The notes beneath the pieces are model-generated. The model did no database searches. It was not told the origin of the DNA and saw only the letters and a list, made by a program, of their open reading frames with translations. A stretch of DNA of 64,000 bases from NCBI RefSeq assembly GCF_000385565.1, contig NC_021169.1:558001-622000 (forward strand). The letters are read 5' to 3'. A program made the position numbers and the translations under genes. Position 1 is the stretch's first letter. The number at the start of each line of letters is the position of its first letter. The stretch comes from Archaeoglobus sulfaticallidus PM70-1 (lineage in GTDB: Archaea; Halobacteriota; Archaeoglobi; Archaeoglobales; Archaeoglobaceae). Shown here piece after piece: positions 1 to 8,814 of the stretch.

Positions 1-25
1 TTGATATGATATCAAGTAAACTTTA

Positions 26-118
26 ATGAGAACGGCGATATGGATAACCAGCATGGAACTATTGAAAAGGGCTGCACCTGCTGAACTGGAAGAATTTGAA
101 GACTCGGAGGAGGAGTGA
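26..118 (+). CDS. possible 30-residue acidic peptide ORF
   Basis: A short open frame with ATG at 26 encodes about 30 residues ending in an acidic stretch. Its stop overlaps the ATG of the next gene (TGATG), the usual sign of translational coupling. There is no family match I recognise and no clear promoter inside the window. It may be a real small protein or only a leader for the downstream gene. Confidence 0.25.
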   Translation: MRTAIWITSMELLKRAAPAELEEFEDSEEE

Positions 119-381
119 TGAGAGCTGAAGAATTTACAGATGAAGACATAGTTGAGGTTATAGATGAGCTTGTAGCGCTGTACAGCAGCAATCTCGAGCA
201 ATTCAGGGAGAAATTGTCTCCTGTTGCACTGAGGGACATGGAACAGCTTATGAGTAGGCTCATACTGAAGTTCATATTTCTCGCGAATAACGCAAGCGAG
301 GAAGATGTGACAATGATTAAAGCGGTTAAATCATGTCTTGAGCTGTTCACGATGGCGAGCTTTGAGCGAAAAGGAGTTTAG
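118..381 (+). CDS. small helical protein of unknown function
   Basis: I do not recognise this 87-residue protein. It is soluble, leucine- and glutamate-rich and probably all-helical, with no cysteines apart from one near the end and no membrane segment. I chose ATG 118 because a strong GGAGG ribosome binding site (about 106-111) sits upstream; a GTG at 115 is the alternative. The gene overlaps the end of the 30-residue ORF before it and meets the minus-strand regulator tail to tail with a 4-bp overlap, so it does not belong to the acetate cluster that follows. Confidence 0.6.
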   Translation: MRAEEFTDEDIVEVIDELVALYSSNLEQFREKLSPVALRDMEQLMSRLILKFIFLANNASEEDVTMIKAVKSCLELFTMASFERKGV

Positions 382-905
382 CCGGAGCAGATTATCAACT
401 TCCCAAACCCCTCATTAATCCTCGCCTTAATCCCCTGCCCCTCGAAAACCTTCTCCAGAAACACCTTCACAAACCTTTTAATTTTAGGATCGTTAAGAAT
501 CAGCGTATATACTCCATCTCCTTCTTCCTTTATCTCATACCAGTTAGCCTTCTCCACATACCTCAGTATCTTCTCTATGCTGTCTAACCCTTTCATCTTG
601 TACTGGAAAGAATGACTTAACCCGATCTCCTCCATATGCCCCCAGAAATTATGATCCTCAATCTTCTCAATCTCAGAAAAAATAACCCTCCAGTGCTCAA
701 TATCCAGAATCATATGCTGCCTCTTAGCAAGATAGTCTATCCATACCTTTATCGTCTCCATATCCACCTCTGACTTGGCAAGCTCATATCCAAAGTCTAT
801 CAGGTCTCTTATCAGTTCACTGGTATTCTTTTCCCGCTTCCTCTTCAGAGTCTCAAGTTTTTTCTTTGTTGAGTCGTCTATTGATATGCTCAGTCTTTCG
901 ACCAC
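378..905 (-). CDS. ribbon-helix-helix transcriptional regulator with C-terminal sensor-like domain
   Basis: Residues 1-45 look like a CopG/Arc ribbon-helix-helix DNA-binding domain: a short beta strand (RLSISIDD) followed by helices containing TSELIRDLIDFG. The remaining 130 residues form a separate mixed alpha/beta domain of unknown ligand specificity. RHH proteins bind DNA as dimers at palindromes. A perfect 6-bp inverted repeat (TAACAC-N5-GTGTTA, 913-929) lies just upstream of the GTG start, so autoregulation is likely. The gene is divergent from acs across a 253-bp intergenic region, which makes it the best local candidate for control of the acetate cluster. That link is inference from position. 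Confidence 0.75.
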   Translation of the reverse strand: MVERLSISIDDSTKKKLETLKRKREKNTSELIRDLIDFGYELAKSEVDMETIKVWIDYLAKRQHMILDIEHWRVIFSEIEKIEDHNFWGHMEEIGLSHSFQYKMKGLDSIEKILRYVEKANWYEIKEEGDGVYTLILNDPKIKRFVKVFLEKVFEGQGIKARINEGFGKLIICSG

Positions 906-1158
906 AAATTCGTAACACCGAAAGTGTTATATTAAGTTTTTGTTTTTTAATGATTAAAATTGAATAAAAAAATATTGTTACCTAATTATTGTCGAGTAAT
1001 AAGTTGGTTTTGAAGGTTTGTGCCACTTCTTCATAATATTATTTCGCTCTTAAAGTTGTATTTCCGGATTATAAGGTTTAACCTTTTAAACATTATTAAT
1101 AATGAATAATAACAAAACTTAAATACAACAGGTTTGTTGCGATTAATGGTGATAAATC
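906..1158. promoter_or_regulatory. divergent regulator/acs promoter region with three palindromes
   Basis: This AT-rich 253-bp gap holds no gene. For acs there is a TATA-like CTTAAATA at 1118-1125 and a GGTGAT ribosome binding site at 1148-1153, ten bases before ATG 1159. Upstream of the TATA are two perfect palindromes, AAGGTT-T-AACCTT (1073-1085) and CATTATTAATAATG (1091-1104). On the regulator side, TAACAC-N5-GTGTTA (913-929) lies between a TATA-like stretch (about 929-938, minus strand) and its start. These are plausible operator or activator sites. The binding protein is not known. Confidence 0.55.
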
Positions 1159-3138
1159 ATGAAAGAAACCCAGGAAACAATAGCCAGCCTGCTTCAGGAG
1201 GGTAGAACCTTCTACCCTCCTGAAGAACTTGTAGAAAACTCTAATGTAAAGAGGTTCATGGACGAACACGACATCCCCACCTACGACGAACTCCTCAGGA
1301 AAGCACAGAACATTGAGTGGTTCTGGAGCGAGATGGCCAGAGAGGTCAGCATCGAATGGTATGAGCCCTACACCCAAGTCCTGGAGTGGAACCCTCCATA
1401 CGCAAAGTGGTTCATCAACGCCAAGTACAACATCGTGCACGATGCCCTTGACAAGCAGGCGAAGCTCAGAAAAAACAAGCTGGCATACATCTGGGAGGGC
1501 GAGCCCGGGGACATAAGAAAGCTAACCTACCACGACCTCTACAGAGAGGTCAACAGGTTCGCAAACGCCCTCAAAGATCTGGGTATTCGCAAGGGAGACA
1601 GAGTGACGATCTGGCTCCCCATGATCCCCGAGCTGCCAATAGCAATGCTGGCATGCGCTAAAATCGGAGCGATCCACTCTGTAGTCTTCTCGGGTTTCAG
1701 CGAGAAGGCACTCCTCGACAGAATACAGGATGCAGAGGCCAAGCTCCTGATCACAGCAGACGGCTTCTACAGAGGTGGCAAGGTAATCGAGCTGAAGAGC
1801 AGAGCAGACCAAATCCTCGATCAAACAACAATCGAGAATGTCATCGTCTACGACAGAACCAACATCAACCCGCCAATGAAAGAAGGAAGAGACCACTGGT
1901 GGCAGGATGTACTTGGCTCGAGAAAGTGCGAAACAGAGATTATGGACGCAAACGACACCCTCTTCATCCTCTACACCTCTGGCACGACAGGAAAGCCCAA
2001 AGGTGTTATCCACGCACATGGAGGCTATGCCGTTGGAACCGCATCAACCCTACACTTCATCTTCGATATCAAAGAAGATGATATCTGGTGGTGCTCAGCA
2101 GACATAGGCTGGATCACCGGGCACAGCTACATCGTTTATGCCCCCCTGATTCTGGGAGCAACCTCCGTTATGTACGAAGGCGCCCCCACTCACCCAACCC
2201 CGGCAAGATGGTGGGAAATAATAGAGCGGTATGGTGTCACAGTGTTCTACACAGCCCCAACAGCCATCAGGATGTTCATGCGTTTGGGCGAGAAGTATCC
2301 ACAAAACCACGACCTCTCAACCCTCAGACTGCTCGGCACTGTTGGAGAGCCAATAAACCCCGAAGCCTGGGTCTGGTACTACAAGTACATTGGCAACGAG
2401 CAGTGTCAGATAATGGACACATGGTGGCAGACCGAAACCGGCATGCAGATGATCTCCCCATTACCAATAACTCCTCTCAAGCCAGGATCGGCAACCAAGC
2501 CCTTCCCGGGAATAGATGCAGATGTCTTCGATCCTGAAGGAAACTCCCTCCACGGCAGGAATGCTGGTGGGTACCTCGTGATAAAGAAGCCATGGCCGGC
2601 TATGCTTCGCGGTTTATGGAGGGCTGAGGAGCGTTACATCAACACCTACTGGAGCGCCTATCCAAACATCTACTTCACGGGAGATGCTGCAAGAGTCGAT
2701 AGCGAGGGTTACTTCTGGATACAGGGCAGGCTCGATGATGTCCTGAATGTTTCCGGCCACAGGATAGGCAACTCTGAAGTGGAGTCAGCCCTTGTTAGCC
2801 ATCCTGCAGTCAGCGAGGCTGCGGTTGTCGGCAAACCCCATGAGGTTAAGGGAGAAGCCATAGTGGCTTTCGTTGTCCTGAAGTCAGGCATCGAGCCAAG
2901 CGAACAACTCATTGACGACCTCAAGCAGCATGTCGCCAAGGAGATAGGCAAGATAGCAAGGCCCGATGAGATCTACTTCGTCCCGGACCTCCCCAAAACA
3001 AGAAGCGGCAAGATCATGCGGAGAGTCTGCAGAGCAGTAATGCTCGGCAAGGATCCCGGAGACATAACAACCCTCGCCAATCCAGAGGCTGTTGACTTTG
3101 TAAGAAAGGCTGCAAGCGGTGAGGTGTATTTTGGTTAG
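1159..3138 (+). CDS. acs: acetyl-CoA synthetase (AMP-forming)
   Basis: Cytoplasmic enzyme that turns acetate, ATP and CoA into acetyl-CoA, AMP and pyrophosphate. The 659 residues match full-length Acs. The adenylate-forming P-loop [10 protein letters not shown] is at about 273-282. The DTWWQTETG motif is at 420-428 and includes the Trp that restricts the acyl pocket to acetate in characterised Acs. YFTGD is near 505-509, and the C-terminal SGK (about 616-618) carries the lysine whose acetylation switches Acs off in bacteria. It is the first gene of a run with the symporter genes downstream and faces an RHH regulator. Residue choice favours acetate, but propionate cannot be excluded. Confidence 0.95.
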   Translation: MKETQETIASLLQEGRTFYPPEELVENSNVKRFMDEHDIPTYDELLRKAQNIEWFWSEMAREVSIEWYEPYTQVLEWNPPYAKWFINAKYNIVHDALDKQAKLRKNKLAYIWEGEPGDIRKLTYHDLYREVNRFANALKDLGIRKGDRVTIWLPMIPELPIAMLACAKIGAIHSVVFSGFSEKALLDRIQDAEAKLLITADGFYRGGKVIELKSRADQILDQTTIENVIVYDRTNINPPMKEGRDHWWQDVLGSRKCETEIMDANDTLFILYTSGTTGKPKGVIHAHGGYAVGTASTLHFIFDIKEDDIWWCSADIGWITGHSYIVYAPLILGATSVMYEGAPTHPTPARWWEIIERYGVTVFYTAPTAIRMFMRLGEKYPQNHDLSTLRLLGTVGEPINPEAWVWYYKYIGNEQCQIMDTWWQTETGMQMISPLPITPLKPGSATKPFPGIDADVFDPEGNSLHGRNAGGYLVIKKPWPAMLRGLWRAEERYINTYWSAYPNIYFTGDAARVDSEGYFWIQGRLDDVLNVSGHRIGNSEVESALVSHPAVSEAAVVGKPHEVKGEAIVAFVVLKSGIEPSEQLIDDLKQHVAKEIGKIARPDEIYFVPDLPKTRSGKIMRRVCRAVMLGKDPGDITTLANPEAVDFVRKAASGEVYFG

Positions 3139-3194
3139 GTTGATGTAAAAATTTTTGACAATAAATATAATGATAAAAAATTAAGTTTGGTGGT

Positions 3195-3452
3195 ATGATG
3201 GAGGAAGTTTCAGATCTGAGTGAGAGGTACTGGAAGAGGTTGAAGAAGATAACCATAATATGGATGCTAGCGTGGACATTTCCGGCGATTCTGCTGCACA
3301 TCCCGGTGGAGTTTATGCGGAGGATTTACTTCAACGGGATACCGATGCACTGGTTCAACGCGGCTTTTCTGGCTATAGTCATTGGTATCGCACTGATCTT
3401 CCTGTATGCGTATGTGATGGATCGTACCGACAGGGAACTCCTAGGAAGGTGA
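3195..3452 (+). CDS. DUF4212 small subunit of sodium/solute (acetate) symporter
   Basis: An 85-residue membrane protein with two predicted transmembrane helices (about 20-37 and 53-74) and charged ends. It fits the DUF4212 family, which is almost always encoded directly upstream of a sodium:solute symporter and is regarded as its small subunit. Here the symporter starts 4 bp later. A preceding ATG-ATG pair leaves the exact start (3195 or 3198) open. It sits between acs and the transporter, so acetate is the likely substrate. That is inferred from context, not from sequence. Confidence 0.85.
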   Translation: MMEEVSDLSERYWKRLKKITIIWMLAWTFPAILLHIPVEFMRRIYFNGIPMHWFNAAFLAIVIGIALIFLYAYVMDRTDRELLGR

Positions 3453-3456
3453 TGAC

Positions 3457-5211
3457 ATGGAATTTGGAGGTAAGAATGCGATTATAGCCTTCCTGATGAT
3501 TTACTTCGCAATTGTGGCTGGAGTTGCCCTTACAGGCAACACATTCACAGCTTCAGCCATCGCAGTTTTCGGCTCTCTGTTCATATATGTCATCGTTGCA
3601 TTGCTGATGAGAACTCAAGCTACAAAGGACTTCTATGTTGCAGGAAGATCCATAGGGTCTTTACCAATAGGCTCATCCATAGCGTCCAACTGGATGAGTG
3701 GCGCATCCTTCGTCAGCATGGCTGGGGCGATAGCTGTCTTGGGTTACGACAGCATGCCATACATAATCGGCTGGACACTTGGATACTGCATCGCCGCATT
3801 CATGATCGCTCCATTCATAAGGAAGTCAAACACCTATACCGTTCCGGAATTTGTCGAAACCAGGGCATCGAACTGGTCGATAGCGAGGGTTATAGCCGTC
3901 GTTATGCTCTTCATAGTCTCGTTTACATACCTCGTTGCCCAGCTCGTTGCGACTGGTGTTATTATCGGCAGGTTCCTCGGAATGCCGGCGGTTGTCGGAG
4001 CTTTCCTTGGGTCTGCAATAGTCATACTCTTCGCCGGAACCGGTGGATGGAGGAGCGTTGTCTGGGTTCAGGTCACGCAGTACTGGATCCTCATAACGGC
4101 TTACTGGATAGCATTCCTGACCGCAGCCTACATAGCGGGTATATTCAAGCCATGGCCTCACTTCGGATATGGTGATCTTCTGAATCAGCTTGAGGCGAAT
4201 GAAATAGCTCACGGATTAAATGCGTTTACCGAGCCATTCACAAAGGCGTTTGGTGGTGGAACTGGACAGATAAACTGGATTTTCTCGGCAATTTGCCTGA
4301 TGCTCGGAACGGTTGGCTTACCGCATGTTCTCTCTCAGTTCTACCTCGTCAGGAATGTCAGAACGGCGAGATATGGTGTTGGATGGGGTCTCACATTCAT
4401 AGCCCTGCTGTACCTGACTGCTCCAGTTTATGCCATACTCGCGAGATATGCTTTCTCCTCAGCATGGGGAATGCCTATCGATCAGGTCAAGCAGCTCGGA
4501 TGGGTCCAGAAGTGGCTTCCGACAGGATTGATACACATAACCGATCTCAATAAGGATGGGATACTTCAGCCGGTTGAGCTATCTTTCCACAAGGACATAG
4601 TTGTCGTTGGAATGCCCGACATGTTTGGCTTGCCGTGGTTCTTTGCAACGATAGTTGCTATCGGAGGGCTTGCGGCAGCTTTAAGCACTGCAAACGGTCT
4701 GCTGATGGTCATGACCGTTGGAGCAACAAGAGACATCTACAAACGATTTATAAATCCGAATGTCAGTGAGCGGAGGGAGATATGGGTTGGAAGGGTGATG
4801 CTTGTCGTTCTTGCAGTAATCTCCGGGCTGGCAGGAGCCAGAGCACTGCAGGACCCAACATTCTCGAAGTATGTCGCCTTGCTGGTTGGATGGGCGTTCG
4901 TGTTTGCAACAGCCTCATTCACACCGGTAATTATACTGGGAATATTCTGGAAGGGCCTGAACAGGTACGGCATAGTGGCTGGAATGGTTGCCGGAATGGG
5001 CATAGCCCTGCCGTATGTGCTTGGAGTTGGCCTGTTCGGGCTTGAGCCAATAACCATTTTCGGAGGCAAGATAGGAACGCTCGCGTGGGGAATAATCGCG
5101 TTCTTCGCGAACCTGATCGTTTCGGTGATAGTCTCGCTGGCAACGAATGCCGAGAAGGCAAACCCGCCGGAGACAATACAGTTCGTGGAGGAGCTGAAGA
5201 CTCCAGAATAA
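3457..5211 (+). CDS. actP: sodium:solute symporter family, probable acetate permease
   Basis: A 584-residue integral membrane protein with about 13 hydrophobic segments, typical of the SSS family. The N-terminal region includes the GRSIGSLPIGSSIASNWMS-type segment (about 63-81) seen near the sodium site. It belongs with the subgroup paired with DUF4212 rather than classic two-gene E. coli ActP. A 20-residue hydrophilic insert contains a loop, DLNKDGILQPVE (363-374), that fits the EF-hand calcium loop spacing. Located between acs and the CBS/DUF294 genes, it most likely imports acetate with Na+. Other short carboxylates are possible. Confidence 0.88.
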   Translation: MEFGGKNAIIAFLMIYFAIVAGVALTGNTFTASAIAVFGSLFIYVIVALLMRTQATKDFYVAGRSIGSLPIGSSIASNWMSGASFVSMAGAIAVLGYDSMPYIIGWTLGYCIAAFMIAPFIRKSNTYTVPEFVETRASNWSIARVIAVVMLFIVSFTYLVAQLVATGVIIGRFLGMPAVVGAFLGSAIVILFAGTGGWRSVVWVQVTQYWILITAYWIAFLTAAYIAGIFKPWPHFGYGDLLNQLEANEIAHGLNAFTEPFTKAFGGGTGQINWIFSAICLMLGTVGLPHVLSQFYLVRNVRTARYGVGWGLTFIALLYLTAPVYAILARYAFSSAWGMPIDQVKQLGWVQKWLPTGLIHITDLNKDGILQPVELSFHKDIVVVGMPDMFGLPWFFATIVAIGGLAAALSTANGLLMVMTVGATRDIYKRFINPNVSERREIWVGRVMLVVLAVISGLAGARALQDPTFSKYVALLVGWAFVFATASFTPVIILGIFWKGLNRYGIVAGMVAGMGIALPYVLGVGLFGLEPITIFGGKIGTLAWGIIAFFANLIVSVIVSLATNAEKANPPETIQFVEELKTPE

Positions 5212-5250
5212 TCCCCCACAATTTTTTTAAATTAAAGATAATGTTAAATC

Positions 5251-6600
5251 ATGGCTCAGAGGAAAGTCAGGGACTTCATCAGAAAAAAGCTCGTTCATGT
5301 GACTCCAGAGACTAAGCTCAGGGACTGTGCGAAGATAATGTATAAAGAAAATGTTTCCTCTGTTGTTGTTCTAAAAAATAACAAGCCTCTGGGAATTGTT
5401 ACGGACTCAGATCTGAGGAGGCTGATAGCTGAGAACTTTAATTTTGGTGAAAGTGTGGGTTCTTTCATAAGGATGAAAAAAGGACTGGTGGCTGTTGATG
5501 CAGATGATGATGTTCATGAGGCACTATCAAGAATGCTCGAGCATGGGATAAAGCACACGGTCGTTCTGGATAATGGTTTACCATCGGGTGTTATAACCAT
5601 AGGTGATATTGCCTACAGCTTCAGCCCGTTTTACATATACTATACTATAAAGCTGAGGAGGGCGAAGAGCAAGGAGGAGGTAAGAGAAATTCTTGAGAGC
5701 TTTAAGGCTGGAATAAAGGACTTCTCGATGGAGTTGTTTGATAAGCCCGATACAAGCCCGAAATTCATTTTCACGACGATAAGTTATGTTACGGATACGG
5801 CAGTAAGGGTTCTGGCAGATTTGCTCGGCGTGCCTGAGAACATCGTTTATGCTGTAACTGGAAGCTGGGGACGGAGAGAGCAGTATCTTCTCACTGATAG
5901 GGATACGATCTCGATCTACAGGCTTGATGGGGAGGGAGTTGATGAGCTAATCGATGAGATGGTTTACAGGGAGTTCATAGAGGATCTTGAAGACTGCATG
6001 GACGAGGTTGGCTTTCCTCCATGCCCTCACGGCTATACATCGAGGAACTACAGCTACAGCTTCGAGGATATGCAGAAAGTAATTCTGAAATGCTGCAAAA
6101 ACCCTGAGGAGAACGCGGTTTTCATATCCATTCTGGCTGATGCAAGGGCTTTGATCGGTGATGAGGAGCTTCTTGTGAGCCTGAAAAGATTGATGTTTGA
6201 AAATCTAAGGAAGAACAGGTTTCTTGTGGCTAATTCTTTAATGTACAAACCGGCCATAACGTTGTTCGGTCAGGCAGCAAAAGAGTTCGATATCAAGGCA
6301 AGAGGCATAGCTCCGGTGGAGTATCCCGTTAGGGCTCTGGCGGTTGTTAATGGAATATACGAAGTAAACACCGAGCTTAGAATAAGATCTCTGGCAGATA
6401 ATGGGATAATTCCAAGGGATCTGGCCCATGAGCTGATCATGGCATACAACATCCTTCTTGCTCAGAAAATAAAGGTTCAGAATGAGGGCAGGAATGAGGT
6501 CTTGCTGTCCAGCCTGCCGGAAATAGAGAGGAAGATGGTTGAGAATGCGATGAAAATAGTCAGGAGATTTCAGGTCTATGTTGAAAGGAACTATGTATGA
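5251..6600 (+). CDS. CBS-pair protein with DUF294 (GlnD-like) nucleotidyltransferase domain
   Basis: Residues 5-125 form a CBS pair, a module that binds adenine nucleotides. Next comes a DUF294 putative nucleotidyltransferase domain with GSWGRRE at 204-210 and TDRD at 215-218, equivalent to the GSxxRxE...TDxD metal-binding motif of GlnD/PII uridylyltransferase. A DUF294 C-terminal domain follows. The catalytic pattern looks intact. In many bacteria genes of this type sit beside acs and the DUF4212/SSS pair, as here, and are thought to sense energy state; no target is established. An AT-rich stretch (TTTTTTTAAAT near 5223) could serve as its own promoter. Confidence 0.85.
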   Translation: MAQRKVRDFIRKKLVHVTPETKLRDCAKIMYKENVSSVVVLKNNKPLGIVTDSDLRRLIAENFNFGESVGSFIRMKKGLVAVDADDDVHEALSRMLEHGIKHTVVLDNGLPSGVITIGDIAYSFSPFYIYYTIKLRRAKSKEEVREILESFKAGIKDFSMELFDKPDTSPKFIFTTISYVTDTAVRVLADLLGVPENIVYAVTGSWGRREQYLLTDRDTISIYRLDGEGVDELIDEMVYREFIEDLEDCMDEVGFPPCPHGYTSRNYSYSFEDMQKVILKCCKNPEENAVFISILADARALIGDEELLVSLKRLMFENLRKNRFLVANSLMYKPAITLFGQAAKEFDIKARGIAPVEYPVRALAVVNGIYEVNTELRIRSLADNGIIPRDLAHELIMAYNILLAQKIKVQNEGRNEVLLSSLPEIERKMVENAMKIVRRFQVYVERNYV

Positions 6601-6609
6601 GGTGATTCT

Positions 6610-8166
6610 TTGCTCCCTCCTGTGGAATATCTGGCCAGAATGAAACCATTCTCGTATCTGAAAGAAAATGAGCTGGATATACTGGCCAGAGGACTGGAGG
6701 TTACGCTCTACAAACCAGGCAAGATCATCTTCAAGAAGGGCAAGAAGCTTAAAAAGCTGTACTTCGTGAGGGAAGGGAAGGTTGGAATCTTTGATGGGGA
6801 TGATTTAATCGAAATTGTGAATGAGGATGAGATGATAGGGATAGATTATTCAAACCCTGCTTTTGCAGCGAGGGCGATTGAAGAGACGATCTGCTTCGAG
6901 ATTGAGCTTGAGAAGGTTAATTTTCTATTCAAAAGGAACAGCAGGTTTGGAGATTTCTTTAGAAAGTTCTTTTCCAGAAAGTTCCATTCGCTGCTCAAGC
7001 TATACGATGAGAAAGGTGTTGATGAAGTCTATGCTGTAGCTGTAGTGAACATAATAAGAAAGAAGCCGGTTGTTTGCAGAGCAGAGGACAGCCTGAGGCA
7101 TGCAGTAAAGCTCATGAGGGCTAACGATGTGAGCAGCGTTGTTGTGGTGAGAGATGAGAAGCCTGTCGGGATAGTAACACATTCCGATCTGGTGAGGGTG
7201 CTGGATGAGGGCATAAACCTTGAATCGAAGGTTGGAGATGTGATGTCGTCTCCCGTTGAGGCGATAGATTCTGAATCTCCTGTTATGGATGCGTATTTGA
7301 AGTTCGTATCCAAAGCGATAAACCATCTTGCTGTTGTGGAGGATGGGAGGGTTGTTGGTGTGATCTCTTCCAAAGACATACTGTCAAGGATGGAGTCGTA
7401 TTCGTCTCTCATACCTCTCTCGAAGAGGATAATTAAAGCTGAATCCCTTTCGGAGCTGAAGAGCACATTTGAGGATGTTGTAAGGGCTTTTGAGGATATG
7501 GCGAGCTCTGGATTCGATTATCCCTCCTTCTCGATCACGATTTCTAGCATAGCTGATCTTATGGTGAGAAAGGTGGCGGACATCCAGGCTTTTGGTCTGA
7601 CCTTGGTTGCAATAGGAGACTATGGTAGGAGGGAAATTCTGTTTCCGGAGGTAATGGTTGGATATCTAGGCAGAAGAATGGATGAGAAGCTTGAAATCCT
7701 GCTCAACGGGCTGAATGAGGTGGGAATGAAGGCTGAATTCAGGGCTCTTGACAAATTCGATTTCGACCACCTCGACTCGAGATACATCTACGGTGATGGC
7801 GGAGCTTATGTGCGGTTCAAGGAGGGATTAACTCCTTTCCTCACGGAAGAAGTGGCAATGGAACTAATTGAGAAGGCTAAAAAGGAAGATGATCTTATTT
7901 CGGCCATAATAGATCTCACAAGGGCTTTTGCGATACTCAACATGGACACAACATCTAGGCAGACACGTGAGAGATTACTGCTCTTTGGCATCAAGTATCT
8001 TCCTGAAAACCTTGTAAACGATCTGATGGAATTCTATCTAGCCCTGAGGAAGATAGAGCTTTTAATCAGGTTTGGAAGAAGGAGAGAGAAGATAGACGAT
8101 GTTGTCAGGAGGAAATCTTCTGAGGTGCTGAGGGAGTTACAATCATGGCTGAGGGAGAAGTTCTGA
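6610..8166 (+). CDS. cyclic-nucleotide-binding-like, CBS-pair and DUF294 protein with degenerate transferase motif
   Basis: Three parts in order: a cNMP-binding beta-barrel-like domain (about 10-115), a CBS pair (about 145-262) and a DUF294 domain. The transferase motif is altered: GDYGRRE (336-342) is followed by FPEV where the paralogue just upstream has TDRD, so the metal-binding aspartates appear lost. It may act as a regulatory partner of the intact paralogue. I use the TTG at 6610, preceded by GGTGAT at 6601; an ATG ten codons later is the alternative. It overlaps the following exonuclease gene by 22 bp, indicating one transcript. Confidence 0.82.
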   Translation: MLPPVEYLARMKPFSYLKENELDILARGLEVTLYKPGKIIFKKGKKLKKLYFVREGKVGIFDGDDLIEIVNEDEMIGIDYSNPAFAARAIEETICFEIELEKVNFLFKRNSRFGDFFRKFFSRKFHSLLKLYDEKGVDEVYAVAVVNIIRKKPVVCRAEDSLRHAVKLMRANDVSSVVVVRDEKPVGIVTHSDLVRVLDEGINLESKVGDVMSSPVEAIDSESPVMDAYLKFVSKAINHLAVVEDGRVVGVISSKDILSRMESYSSLIPLSKRIIKAESLSELKSTFEDVVRAFEDMASSGFDYPSFSITISSIADLMVRKVADIQAFGLTLVAIGDYGRREILFPEVMVGYLGRRMDEKLEILLNGLNEVGMKAEFRALDKFDFDHLDSRYIYGDGGAYVRFKEGLTPFLTEEVAMELIEKAKKEDDLISAIIDLTRAFAILNMDTTSRQTRERLLLFGIKYLPENLVNDLMEFYLALRKIELLIRFGRRREKIDDVVRRKSSEVLRELQSWLREKF

Positions 8167-8759
8167 GCAGTGAGCTGGAAGAGGCTGAATATGCTGTGCT
8201 GGATCTGGAGACAACTGGACTTAACCCAAAAAAGGATGAGATCATAGCAATAGCGATGATTCCAATGAAGGGTTTGAAGATTCAGGCTAAGGACTGCTTT
8301 TATTCTCTCGTGAAATCGGATAAGTTCAACTACAAGTCTATAACCTTCCACGGTATATGTCCGGGAGATTTGCATAATGCTCCCAGATTTGAGGATGTTA
8401 CGGGTGAGATTCTGGACAGGCTGGAGGGCAGGATTCTTGTGGGCTATGCAACCCTCTTCGACATAGACTTCCTGAAGAGAGCTTTCAGGAAATTGCGTAT
8501 AAAGATGTCATTCGAGAGGTATGTTGATGTGGCAGAGCTTGAAGCAGGGATTCTGAGAAAGAAGGGTATGGCTGTGAGCTACAGGTTAGATCTGGATGCC
8601 ATAATGAAAACATACAGCATCAGCATAAAGGGAAGACACAACGCATTAAGTGATGCATATGCCACAGCCAGGATCTTCCAGAAACAGCTATCAAGGTTAA
8701 TAGACTTCAGAACAACTCTTTTCGACCTAATTAGAATCGGAAGGCGACTGTTCTTCTAA
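8145..8759 (+). CDS. DnaQ-like 3'-5' exonuclease (DEDDh)
   Basis: A 204-residue single-domain exonuclease of the DnaQ/epsilon superfamily. The DxE of ExoI is seen as LDLETTG (D20, E22). The ExoII Asp lies in GYATLFDIDF, and the ExoIII His and Asp in RHNALSDAYATA, so all DEDDh residues are present. It overlaps the DUF294 gene by 22 bp and ends the acetate cluster. The same companion occurs beside DUF294/acs/symporter genes in bacteria, where its substrate is unclear. A role in turning over a nucleotide or RNA signal is speculation; DNA repair cannot be excluded. Confidence 0.85.
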   Translation: MAEGEVLSSELEEAEYAVLDLETTGLNPKKDEIIAIAMIPMKGLKIQAKDCFYSLVKSDKFNYKSITFHGICPGDLHNAPRFEDVTGEILDRLEGRILVGYATLFDIDFLKRAFRKLRIKMSFERYVDVAELEAGILRKKGMAVSYRLDLDAIMKTYSISIKGRHNALSDAYATARIFQKQLSRLIDFRTTLFDLIRIGRRLFF

Positions 8760-8783
8760 TTATCATGTTTTTTCACCATTACC

Positions 8784-8814
8784 TTTTTAAATTCTCGATT
8801 TGTCTTATGCGTGA
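8784..8814 (+). promoter_or_regulatory. TATA box placing the siroheme gene as probably leaderless
   Basis: TTTTTAAAT at 8784-8792 lies about 26 bp before the ATG at 8814, the distance from TATA to transcription start in archaea. No ribosome binding site is visible, so the mRNA probably starts at or next to the start codon. Confidence 0.45.
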
